Shown: one piece after another, positions 16,968-26,700 of the stretch
Layout: each line of letters starts with the position of its first letter
Position numbering within the stretch: the first letter of the stretch is position 1
Assembly (NCBI GenBank): GCA_902633975.1
Contig: CACPHX010000004.1
Location: 48,001 to 83,062 of the forward strand
DNA: 35,062 nt
Direction of reading: 5' to 3'
Source: an uncultured Marinoscillum sp.
GTDB taxonomy: Bacteria > Bacteroidota > Bacteroidia > Cytophagales > MED-G16
The notes under the pieces: model-generated
Seen by the model: only the letters and a program-made list of their open reading frames with translations
The model's database searches: none
Told to the model about the DNA's origin: nothing
Position numbers and translations under genes: made by a program

Positions 16968-19900
16968 TTAATCGAATAAATTAAAATCATCTAATGTTTT
17001 GAGAAGAGAAAAATATGCCGGCTTTGGGTTTCCAACCAAATCAAAGATGAATCTTGATTTGTCTGTGTGCTCTCCTATTCTATCAACAATTCCCCATGTA
17101 TTAAAAGTAACCACACCATTATTGATTTTTGATAAGAGAATCTTTAATATTCTTGAGTAGGCATCTGCTTGAATTTTTTGATTGTAGGTGTTCACTTCGC
17201 CGAAAATTTTATAATCAATTTCAGTAACGTGAAAATCTAATTCATTATCATGACACCAATCAATTAGATCTGATAAGAACTGAATATCCTCCTGATTAAT
17301 ATTATTTTTATTAGATAGATGAGCCTGCCAACCCAATCCGTCAACACGAAGACCCTTTCCCTTTAAATAAATAATTGTTTCTTTAACTTTTTCCCACATT
17401 TTTTTTTCCATACCCCCATGTTGATTGTATACAAGACTGACATCTGGAGCATATTCATTTGCAATCTCGAATGCCTTAACTATATACTTTGGAGTCTTAT
17501 TAGGATCGTTCTCAAAGCCGATAATTGTCCAAGGATTCTCCCATTGATCTACACCTTTTTTTGGTCCAAACCATTCTCCATTTCTCTCAACCGTTTCGTT
17601 AACAACATCCATCCATAAAACGTTTGGGTGTCCATTATATCTTTTACATTGTTCTGTAAAATATTCATTCATATTTTTTTCAAGCTCGCCTGGTGTTCTA
17701 TTGTCATTTTTTGCCCAATGTGATGATTGTGGACTTACTGGTCCGTGTAGTCTAACAGCAAGATTATTTTTCTCTGACATCAAAAGAATGTTATCCATAT
17801 CAATCCAATTCCAAGTATGTGGATCAGGATGAACTCTTGCTTGCTTGACTGCATTTTCTGGAACAGTCATATTAAAATTATTTATTAACAGTTTTTCAGC
17901 ATCAGTACCTAACTGTTTAGATGAAATAGTTGCACCAAAATAAAACCTCTCATCAAATTTTTTTGTTAAAATTTTTTTAATATTTTGATTAGATAACGAA
18001 CTAATCTTGCCTACTTCGGTTACAGATATATCATCAAACCATGTTTTTCCAGTAGCGCCATCAGCATATTTTAATAAAGCTATTCTAGCTGATGTATTAT
18101 CTGGACCTGTTTTAAATGTGGTTGTTACTTCACCATACTCAGATTTAGAATATCTCCTCGTAATATCTGCCCCGCCGTAAAACCTTATTTTGAGAAGAGC
18201 TGGTTCATTATTTTCAGACTTTATGTACGCGCTAACTTTATATGTTGTATTGGGCTTTAATCCATTAACTTTCTGAAATATACTACACTTAGTCCCTTCA
18301 AACATCAAGGCACTATTCCCACTTCTTGCATTATTATTAACAGAATATATTGGACATCCTTTACCTTTATTCCATCCGGTAGTTCCACTTTCAAAACCTG
18401 AATTCTTTAACAAATTCATACCTGAAGAGACAACTGGTTGATTATTACCTAGATTATTCTGTGAGGAAGGCTTTAAGCCTACTTCGGTTACAGATATATC
18501 ATCAAACCATGTTTTTCCAGTAGCGCCATCAGCATATTTTAATAAAGCTATTCTAGCTGATGTATTATCTGGACCTGTTTTAAATGTGGTTGTTACTTCA
18601 CCATACTCAGATTTAGAATATCTCCTCGTAATATCTGCCCCGCCGTAAAACCTTATTTTGAGAAGAGCTGGTTCATTATTTTCAGACTTTATGTACGCGC
18701 TAACTTTATATGTTGTATTGGGCTTTAATCCATTAACTTTCTGAAATATACTACACTTAGTCCCTTCAAACATCAAGGCACTATTCCCACTTCTTGCATT
18801 ATTATTAACAGAATATATTGGACATCCTTTACCTTTATTCCATCCGGTAGTTCCACTTTCAAAACCTGAATTCTTTAACAAATTCATACCTGAAGAGACA
18901 ACTGGTTGATTATTACCTAGATTATTTGACTTTGAAATATTCTGAGTTAGTTTAAATTTAATTTTTTCTTTAGTTTGGTTATCTAAAAAAGTATTTAGGG
19001 TTTCTTGAAACTGCTGCGATAACTCTCTTTCTATCCCAACTATATTTACAGTCTCATTAGGATCGTTCTTATAATCATACAACTCCTTTATTATGACATC
19101 TTCCTCAACAGTACTTCTATTTTTATACCATGCAACATATCTATATCTTTCATTCCTTAAAGCATAACCCATCACGTTACCTCTTGGGTATTGACTAACT
19201 GCGTAATCTTTAATCCTTTTTGATTTTCCCTTCAAGATTGGTAATAGACTTGATCCCTGAAGACTTTCAGGTATATCAAGCCCCGTGAGTTCAGTTAGAG
19301 TAGGAAATACATCAATAAACTCAACTGGTGATGAACTGAAGTTATTTGATTTTGTATCTGGGTCTACAATAATTAGTGGTGACCTCGTTGCCTGTTCAAA
19401 ATTAGAATGTTTTGCCCACTGACCATGATCACCCAAATGCCAACCATGATCACCCCATAGTATAACAATGGTATTATCAAGCATACCGTTTGTCTCTAAT
19501 ACATCCAGAATTTTGCCAATTTGAGCATCAACATACGAAACACAAGCGTAGTATCCGTGTATTAGTTCTCTTTGTTTATTTTCATTGATTAAACCATTTT
19601 CATTAAATGAGTCTGGAATATCTGTATAAGATCTCATTTCACCGTTATTGTTATATGAAAGTTTAACTGTTCCTCTTGCCCATTTCTGATATTTGGCTAA
19701 GCTTATTTCTTCTCTATTATACAAATCCCAATATTTCTTTGGAGCTACAAATGGAAGATGAGGTTTTACATAACCAACAGCAAGAAAGAAAGGTTCATTT
19801 TTTTTTGATAATTTTTTTAATTGTGATATTGCTTCTAAGGTCATTGCACCATCAACATACCCATCATCGGAAATATCAAAAGATTCAGTGGAAGGCTTAT

Positions 19901-20459
19901 ATTTACTCCTTAAATACTGCCACATTTTTCCTTGAGGTACACCATCAGCTGTTGCCTTTTCCCTAATTTGGGATAATATCTTTTTATTCTCTGGAGATTG
20001 AAATCCAGTAATTGTATTTCCATGTACACTATGATCGACGTCAACCTTAATATAAGGTATAGACCACGAAAGCTCATCAAGTTTTCTATCAACACTTCTG
20101 TTATCAAAAATTTTACCCATGCCGACAGTTGAATAACCATTTTCCTTAAAATATTGTGGTAGGGTAATTATATTAGGATTTTTATTTCTCATTTGTGTCT
20201 CTAGATCCCAAACCTCGGTAAGATCAGGTCTTAAACCAGTAAGTAAACTGACTCTAGATGGAGCACAAATAGCTTGCTGAACATGTGCGTTTGTAAATGT
20301 GGTTCCAAGTGATGCTAATTTGTCAATATTTGGAGTTACTGCAAATTTATCTCCATAAACCCCGAGTGAAGGTTTTAAATCATCAACAGCTATAAAAAGT
20401 ATATTCTTTTTAGCAAGAGAGCAAAATGGTAAAAGAATTAAAATAAATAAATATCTCAA
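16968..20459 (-). CDS. Multimodular sulfatase (S1_7-type)-CBM-CBM-GH10 xylanase
   Basis: About 1163 residues from a TTG at 20459. The frame is open to an ATG at 20579, but that would overlap the upstream gene by 89 nt, and only the TTG start gives a signal peptide, MRYLFILILLPFCSLAKKN, matching the sulfatase at 10730. Residues about 20-505: S1_7 sulfatase (VDDLKP; CAPSR with Cys65; LWGDHGWHLGDHGQW). Residues about 512-817: two identical 150-residue CBM4_9-like beta-sandwiches (NLLKNSGFESG, TTYKVSAYI, KTWFDDISVTEVG). Residues about 820-1163: GH10, acid/base Glu955 (WMDVVNET), nucleophile Glu1080 (VTEIDYK). No sorting domain or lipobox, so periplasmic or an atypical route. In sequence the two enzymes and binding modules are joined. 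Expected action: desulfate and cleave the same xylan chain. GH10 has RLHGPVSPQSSHW in place of HTLVWHNQ. Confidence 0.95.
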   Translation of the reverse strand: MRYLFILILLPFCSLAKKNILFIAVDDLKPSLGVYGDKFAVTPNIDKLASLGTTFTNAHVQQAICAPSRVSLLTGLRPDLTEVWDLETQMRNKNPNIITLPQYFKENGYSTVGMGKIFDNRSVDRKLDELSWSIPYIKVDVDHSVHGNTITGFQSPENKKILSQIREKATADGVPQGKMWQYLRSKYKPSTESFDISDDGYVDGAMTLEAISQLKKLSKKNEPFFLAVGYVKPHLPFVAPKKYWDLYNREEISLAKYQKWARGTVKLSYNNNGEMRSYTDIPDSFNENGLINENKQRELIHGYYACVSYVDAQIGKILDVLETNGMLDNTIVILWGDHGWHLGDHGQWAKHSNFEQATRSPLIIVDPDTKSNNFSSSPVEFIDVFPTLTELTGLDIPESLQGSSLLPILKGKSKRIKDYAVSQYPRGNVMGYALRNERYRYVAWYKNRSTVEEDVIIKELYDYKNDPNETVNIVGIERELSQQFQETLNTFLDNQTKEKIKFKLTQNISKSNNLGNNQPVVSSGMNLLKNSGFESGTTGWNKGKGCPIYSVNNNARSGNSALMFEGTKCSIFQKVNGLKPNTTYKVSAYIKSENNEPALLKIRFYGGADITRRYSKSEYGEVTTTFKTGPDNTSARIALLKYADGATGKTWFDDISVTEVGLKPSSQNNLGNNQPVVSSGMNLLKNSGFESGTTGWNKGKGCPIYSVNNNARSGNSALMFEGTKCSIFQKVNGLKPNTTYKVSAYIKSENNEPALLKIRFYGGADITRRYSKSEYGEVTTTFKTGPDNTSARIALLKYADGATGKTWFDDISVTEVGKISSLSNQNIKKILTKKFDERFYFGATISSKQLGTDAEKLLINNFNMTVPENAVKQARVHPDPHTWNWIDMDNILLMSEKNNLAVRLHGPVSPQSSHWAKNDNRTPGELEKNMNEYFTEQCKRYNGHPNVLWMDVVNETVERNGEWFGPKKGVDQWENPWTIIGFENDPNKTPKYIVKAFEIANEYAPDVSLVYNQHGGMEKKMWEKVKETIIYLKGKGLRVDGLGWQAHLSNKNNINQEDIQFLSDLIDWCHDNELDFHVTEIDYKIFGEVNTYNQKIQADAYSRILKILLSKINNGVVTFNTWGIVDRIGEHTDKSRFIFDLVGNPKPAYFSLLKTLDDFNLFD
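18009..18458. repeat. 450-bp direct repeat, copy 1 (downstream CBM)
   Basis: Base-for-base identical by reading to 18477-18926; the offset is 468 nt, which is exactly 156 codons, so the reading frame is kept. It encodes the second CBM4_9-like module and its N-terminal linker in the fusion gene. Confidence 0.95.
18477..18926. repeat. 450-bp direct repeat, copy 2 (upstream CBM)
   Basis: Identical partner of the repeat at 18009-18458, encoding the first CBM4_9-like module. The two are separated by 18 nt that encode the linker LKPSSQ-N. Perfect identity at synonymous positions means a very recent duplication or gene conversion. Confidence 0.95.
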
Positions 20460-20490
20460 AATAATTATATAGAAAGAAAAAGTTAAAAAA

Positions 20491-22122
20491 TTATTCCTCC
20501 TCTGCTGTAAAAACGTCAGGCTGTTCAATTCTAACATCATTGACAACCCACTGACCATTTTGTTGTCCTGTTTGGTCATCCTTTCTTTTAAGTCTCCAAG
20601 TTAAGTAAACTTTATCTCCTGAAACTGTAGTGAGATTTAAATCCTTAGAATAATCTTGTGCAGGACCATTACCTTGATTCCAATTCGTAGATAGCCAATC
20701 AGTTCCAGCCAGATCAAGACCAGGAATTGCAGTCCATTCTGAGTCATTCCAAGTACTTGCAGATATGTTTGTTGTATCCTCTCCAAAATAAAAAGCTCTG
20801 TCATATTTATTAAGATATGCGGGTCCATAACCAATAACTTCTGAAAAAACAATGGTAGTAGGTTTTGTTTTATCAATAGAAGTTAAGTCAACCTCTCTTA
20901 CGACAAGCTCATCAGTCTCTCCATTATAAGAATTATTCATCCACCTTCTCATACCGCTGAATTGACCAGCACCAACAGAACCCATTTTCAGCCAAGAACT
21001 GTTATTTTGAGTACCAGCTAATATAAAATGATACCAACCTGTTTCTGTATTTGGTGAAACCCCATCACTTGCTGAATTTATAAGATCTTCAAATACAACT
21101 GATGATCTACTCTGTACTCTTACAGTTAATATCTCAGAAAATTCTAATGATATACCTCCCGCATTCATTGGTGTAACCCCAATTTTATAGTCACCATCAG
21201 GAAGATTTGCATCAGCTAATATTGTCAGCTCGCCAGAGGATCCTAAAGTAATAAAACTGCTAAAATTTGATAATTCGTCTGGTAAACTAATATCCCAGGA
21301 TACTGCTGTCATATCACTAAGCACAGGTGCAAAACTTGTATAAGCGGTATATGGAGATAATGTAACTCTCGTTAGGTCAGAACTTCCATCAAGTTGAAGG
21401 TACTTAAGAGTAGGAGAAGCACCTATGTTGACAGTTAGTATATCTCTTGAAACAACTGCTCCAACATTACTGCCAACCTGAACTGATAATTTAACAGTAC
21501 CTGATCCGGATGCCTTTACTTTTGAAATAACACCTGTTAACGAATCTATTTCATAAGTATCTGGAGCATCAACTAACTGATACCTAACCACATCAACAAC
21601 ATTAGATCCAGAAAGATCAGTTATGGATGCTGTTGCGATAACCCCAATTTGAAGAGATCCCACATCAACGCTTGAATTATCAATATTAATTTCAATAGGA
21701 ACAGGCAGAACTCTCATAGTAACTGCGTTGTTGTAAGTTGCAACTCCACTTGCATTATTAACTTTAATAGAAATTTTATAATCACCCTCAGAAAGTCCTC
21801 CTAGTGTGTTATCATAGGTAATAACTCCAGATGGTCTATCAATAGTAAATTTAGAATTATCGTAAGTACTTTCTGACGGGGCTAAAATTGTATCTAAAGA
21901 AAAAACTATTCCAGTTTTAATGCTATTATCCACAGCTGGTGTGTCAGTTGAAAGCTCTGCTAAAATAGGATATATATCAGCATCAGTGTAACTTATCTTA
22001 CCATCATCACTAGAAAGTGATCCTGGTTTGAAAGTTACATAATCAAGTTCAACTCTTTCTTCACAAGAAAAAATAATTAACGAAATAATTAAAAATCTAA
22101 GGGGGTTTAGTAGATATTTCAT
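20491..22122 (-). CDS. Surface lipoprotein with Ig/cadherin-like repeats, putative glycan-binding protein (SGBP)
   Basis: 543 residues from the ATG at 22122, chosen because it gives MKYLLNPLRF followed by a lipobox IFSC (Cys20), 10 nt after the susD stop; an earlier ATG at 22146 would overlap susD. It begins with Cys-Glu-Glu, then several beta-sandwich repeats of about 100 residues with a recurring GxYxI.VxxxNxxG pattern (DYKISIKVNNASG, DYKIGVTPMNAGG), spanning about residues 30-360. The last about 190 residues form a different, Trp-rich beta domain (WYHFILAGTQNN, WMNNSYNGETDEL, WNDSEW, WLSTNWNQG), a candidate glycan-binding module. Third after SusC/SusD, the position of surface glycan-binding proteins, but no named family was recognised. 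Function is inferred from position. Confidence 0.85.
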   Translation of the reverse strand: MKYLLNPLRFLIISLIIFSCEERVELDYVTFKPGSLSSDDGKISYTDADIYPILAELSTDTPAVDNSIKTGIVFSLDTILAPSESTYDNSKFTIDRPSGVITYDNTLGGLSEGDYKISIKVNNASGVATYNNAVTMRVLPVPIEINIDNSSVDVGSLQIGVIATASITDLSGSNVVDVVRYQLVDAPDTYEIDSLTGVISKVKASGSGTVKLSVQVGSNVGAVVSRDILTVNIGASPTLKYLQLDGSSDLTRVTLSPYTAYTSFAPVLSDMTAVSWDISLPDELSNFSSFITLGSSGELTILADANLPDGDYKIGVTPMNAGGISLEFSEILTVRVQSRSSVVFEDLINSASDGVSPNTETGWYHFILAGTQNNSSWLKMGSVGAGQFSGMRRWMNNSYNGETDELVVREVDLTSIDKTKPTTIVFSEVIGYGPAYLNKYDRAFYFGEDTTNISASTWNDSEWTAIPGLDLAGTDWLSTNWNQGNGPAQDYSKDLNLTTVSGDKVYLTWRLKRKDDQTGQQNGQWVVNDVRIEQPDVFTAEEE

Positions 22123-22132
22123 ATCTGTAGTT

Positions 22133-23695
22133 TTATTCATCATCAATTAAGTTATTAGTTGTAACTTCTTCTAATGGTATAGGAAGTTTCATCACTTTAT
22201 TTTCATCTGTGTTTAGTGTCAGGTCATACTGACTACTTTTATTCGGATTATTATTATGTGCAAGAATGGTATTGTTCAAAAAATAATCATATCCTCTTCT
22301 TCTATTATTATGAGAGTCTTCACCCTCGCCCAGAAGCTCAAATCTATACTCTCTCATTATAGCATCTCTAAACGATTCTTTTCCACCTAGATAACTTATG
22401 TGCGGAGTTAATCCGACTCGATTTAAAACTTCTTCAACATACCCAATGGCTTCAGCATCTTTTGAAAGTTCATTTGATATTTCAGCTAACATCAATAATA
22501 GGTCAGCATATCTGTAAACAATATAATTCATATTATTATATTGAGCTGTGTGAGTTACATCTTTAACTGCAAATTTAAAGAATGGAGGATTTGAGTTTCT
22601 AAATGTTGTTCTATTAGTTATTGGGTGCGAGTTAATTGTCTGACCATTGCCTTGGTTTGTATATGTAGTTAAATAAGTTCCATCCAATCTAGGGTCTGTG
22701 GGATACTGAGCAACATGGGCATCGTAAACGCTTGCATGAACTTGAAACCAACCAAAAGCATTAGTTCCTTCTTTATATCTCCAAGGTGTAAAATTTCTAC
22801 CCATCTGGTTATTACTTGCTGTTTCACTGAGTTGATACTCAAATATTGATTCCGTTGAATTTTCACCATCAACAGTAAAAAGACCTTCAAAACTAGTATG
22901 TAAAAAATACTTACCAGAATTCTTTAATTTAATTGCCTCATCATAAGCAAGCTGCCAGTATTCTGGCTCAGTTTTTCCATCTCCTAAATCTGTATCTGAG
23001 GCCAATGTCATATACACTTTAGCCAATAACATATTAGCAGCATATTTTAAAGGAAAGCCTGGTCCTAATGACTCAGAGCTGGAGCTGTTATCAGACATGA
23101 GGTTAGCTGCTTGCGATGCATCACTTACAATTAAAGCATAAACATCTTTTGATGGAGATTTTGCTTTATGAAGATTTGCAGGATTTGGTAGCTCAGTCCA
23201 CAATGGTATATCACCCCAGAGTCTAGTAAGCTGAAAATATGAAAATGCCCTAAGAAAATAAGCATGACCAATTATATTATCATTAGCAGCTGACTCACCT
23301 GTTATTATATTTTCAATTGCACCATTACATCTTGAAATAACTGAATAGTAGGCACTCCACATTGCTTGTGAATCTGCGTCGTAAACTGGCTTTAAAGAAA
23401 ATAAATTCGATGCATTTGGGTTTGTTATAGTTTGACCATTTTTTCCTGAAGTAAAAAGTCCAGAGAATCCATTGATAACATATATTCCTCTTTCTTTAGC
23501 ATTATAACTCGTGAGCCCAGCATAAATACCTTTTGCTGCTGCCTTGGCTGTTTCAATGTCATTATAAATAGTTTTATCTAAAAAAGGAGCAACTTCCTCT
23601 AATTCACATGAGCTAGCTATTATAAGAGAAAGTGAAAGTAAAACTAACCTGAATATTTTGATAATTCTAACTGTTAAAGTGTATAAAAATGTCAT
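22133..23695 (-). CDS. SusD/RagB family outer-membrane lipoprotein
   Basis: 520 residues. A signal peptide with lipobox ASSC (Cys30) predicts surface anchoring; the extended N-terminus before it (MTFLYTLTVR) may be a longer-than-real start. RagB/SusD TPR motifs are visible: RAFSYFQLTRLWGDIPLW (about 150), AYDEAIKLKNSGKYFL, RYADLLLMLAEISNEL near residue 400 and REYRFELLGEGEDSHNNRRRG near 460. SusD caps the SusC barrel and captures oligosaccharides at the surface. It starts 5 nt after the SusC stop, forming the usual pair. Confidence 0.97.
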   Translation of the reverse strand: MTFLYTLTVRIIKIFRLVLLSLSLIIASSCELEEVAPFLDKTIYNDIETAKAAAKGIYAGLTSYNAKERGIYVINGFSGLFTSGKNGQTITNPNASNLFSLKPVYDADSQAMWSAYYSVISRCNGAIENIITGESAANDNIIGHAYFLRAFSYFQLTRLWGDIPLWTELPNPANLHKAKSPSKDVYALIVSDASQAANLMSDNSSSSESLGPGFPLKYAANMLLAKVYMTLASDTDLGDGKTEPEYWQLAYDEAIKLKNSGKYFLHTSFEGLFTVDGENSTESIFEYQLSETASNNQMGRNFTPWRYKEGTNAFGWFQVHASVYDAHVAQYPTDPRLDGTYLTTYTNQGNGQTINSHPITNRTTFRNSNPPFFKFAVKDVTHTAQYNNMNYIVYRYADLLLMLAEISNELSKDAEAIGYVEEVLNRVGLTPHISYLGGKESFRDAIMREYRFELLGEGEDSHNNRRRGYDYFLNNTILAHNNNPNKSSQYDLTLNTDENKVMKLPIPLEEVTTNNLIDDE

Positions 23696-23700
23696 TGTAA

Positions 23701-26700
23701 CTAAAAATTAAAATTTAAACCTATTAAAAATTTTCTTGCATTTGGTTGACCATTCCAATCAATTCCATTTCTTAACCCATCATAAAGAAAACTAGTCACC
23801 TCTGGGTTATAACCACTGTAACCTGTAAAAGTAAATACATTTTGTGCGGACAGATATACATTTACCTTATCGAACTGATAACTTAAGTTTATATTACTAA
23901 TCCTTAGAAAACTTCCATCTTCAATTATCCAATCCGGCATGGCTATCGAACCATTCGTGGTATATCTTATTCTAGGATAGAAATTTGAAGTTCTTTCAGG
24001 TCTCCATGCATTATTGTATGCTGCAGTAGTTATATTGGCAAAAGAAATACCTTCTGCAACACCAAGCTGAAGAAGATTACCATTTGCAATATCATTACCA
24101 TATACACCATTGGCAAGTACCTTAAGACTAAGATTTTTATAAGAAAAATCAAGATTAATACCATAAACAAAATCAGGATTAGGATTTCCAATTATAGTTT
24201 TGTCCTTTAGATCAATCACTCCATCACCATTTTGATCTACAATTCTAATATCACCAGCCCAAAAAGGCGGAGGGTTTTCATCAGTTGGGTCATAAATCCT
24301 TGCAAGTGTACCGTCAGGTAAAGGATTATTTACCTGATATATTCCACTAGTTTCAAATCCATAAAATAAGCCTGTCTCTTCTCCATCGATAAAAACATTT
24401 GGGGAATATTTGAATATATTTCCTCTACTGACTTGATTTCCTTCATAGAAAGCTCTTCTTACGTAATTTCCATCAATTAGTATATCAGATGGAGGAAGTC
24501 CAATCTCACTTAGCTTTGTCTTATTGAATGCAATGTTACCACCTATTGATAATGTGAAATCTCTTCCGTCAATCAAAATTGCATTTAGACTTGCTTCAAT
24601 ACCTCTATTTTGAATCTCACCTCTGTTAATCTGTAAATTAAGAAAACCCGAAGATAATGGTATAGGAACATTTTGTAATAAATCTTTAGTAAGCTTACTA
24701 TATGCATCAACAGTACCTGTTAAACGACTTTGAAAAAATGCGAAATCAAGACCTATATTTAATTGTTCAGTTGTTTCCCAAGTGAGATCAGGATTTGCAA
24801 TATTCTGTAGAAATATAGGAACATCAACACCATTTTCACTATTTCCATATAATGTCTGAGCATCACTAGCATAATTAGATAGAGTTGCATATGGTCTAAT
24901 ACCATGATTTCCAATTTGTCCCCAACCTGCTCTAAGCTTTAAATCATCAAATACATTAAGATTACTTACAAAAGATTCATCAACCATTCTCCATGCGAAT
25001 GCAAATGATGGGAAATATCCATACCTGTTAGACTCAGAAAATTTTGAAACACCATCAACTCTAAGAGTAGAAGTTAATACATATTTATTATTAAAAGTAT
25101 AATTAGCTCTTCCCAAATATGAAATTAATCTAGTATCTGAAGCACCTGTAGTAAGAGGAGTTTTATTTAACTGTCCTAACAAAGGCTGCTGTATATTTAA
25201 AGCTGTAGTTACAAAATCTTCGACGGCAAATATTTTAGTGTCAGAATCTCTAGAGTCCCATGTAAAACCTAATACTGCATTAACTCTGTGTTTTTTATTA
25301 AAGCTTCTGTTGAATCTTAAAAGATTATTTATTTGATAAGATTTAGTATTAAGGTTAGAAATTTGTAAAGCACCATTTCCAGTTTTGCCTTGATAAGTAT
25401 TAAGTCCCCAGAATCTTCTTCTCTCCTTATTTCTCATATTTCCACCAGCTCTAACTTCATACTTAAGACCTTGTAAAGGAAGATCATACGTTAAAGAAAC
25501 AGAGCCAAGGAACCTGCTCTCTTCAGATTTGTCAATAAAGTCCTCAACCCAACCAAGAGGAGTTGTTGTATTTTGATCGTTACCGTAAGCTTCCATATCA
25601 TCACTTGTTAGGGGCACATTAGATAAAATACTTCTAACACTACTCTGATTAGCACCTATCAAATCACCAGATTCTGCAAAATCCAAATCACTATAAAATG
25701 CACTAAACCTTGCATCTACCTTTAATTTATCGGTTAGTTGTTTGTCAAAATTATATCTTATATCTCCACTTCTAAATCTAGAGTTTTCAACAAGCCCTTT
25801 TTGATCTGTATAACCTAGAGAAAGATAATAACTGCCATCTTCATCTCCCCCTGAAACAGATCCCCCAAAATTGTAGTGCTCACTTATTTGATAAATTTCT
25901 TCTTGCCAATCATGCAGTATTGCAGGAGTTGTAGATATTGTTCCATCACTAGATATAGGATATACAGAACTTCCATCAATATGATATCGAACTGTATTGT
26001 AATTCATTGTTTGAACTTCATTCTGATACCTTGCAAAGTCAAGACCACTTAGTACATCATATCTTTGATCTGAAATCATCCTCACTCCTGAATTAGCAAA
26101 TAAATTAATTTTTCTTTTTCCAGAAGTTCCTTTTTTTGTTGTTATTAAAACAACACCATTTGCTCCTCTTGAACCATATATAGCTGTAGCCGATGCATCT
26201 TTAAGAACTTCAATACTCTCAATATCTCTTGGATTAATACCATTCAATCCGTTCTGAGCTTCTTGACCTGAATTTCCAATACCTCCAGCAGGGACCACAT
26301 CTTCACCTGCAGAGGAAATAATAACACCATCTATAACATATAGAGGTTCATTATTACCTCTTAAACTATTTGTCCCCCTTATCTTGACACTGATACCGGA
26401 ACCTGGAGAACCTGTATTTTGAGTAACTTGAACTCCTGCTGCCCTACCTTGAAGTAATTGGTCTACAGTTGAAAATTCTCGCGCCTCATTATCAGTTAGT
26501 TCGATAGAAGATACAGCACCAGTTAAGTCGCTTTTTCTGACTGTTCCATACCCAACTACCACAACTTCCTCAAGCTCTTGTAAATCTTGAACAAGAACTA
26601 TGTCTAAGATTGATCTAGCTCCTACTGTTATCTCTTGCGTTGTAAATCCAAGAAAGGATACCTGTAAAACTGCATCAGGACCAGATACTGACAAGTTAAA

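Noticed and set aside
20460-20579. The N-terminal 40 residues of the fusion gene frame
   Set aside because: They overlap the upstream lipoprotein gene by 89 nt and lack a proper signal peptide; the TTG at 20459 explains both.
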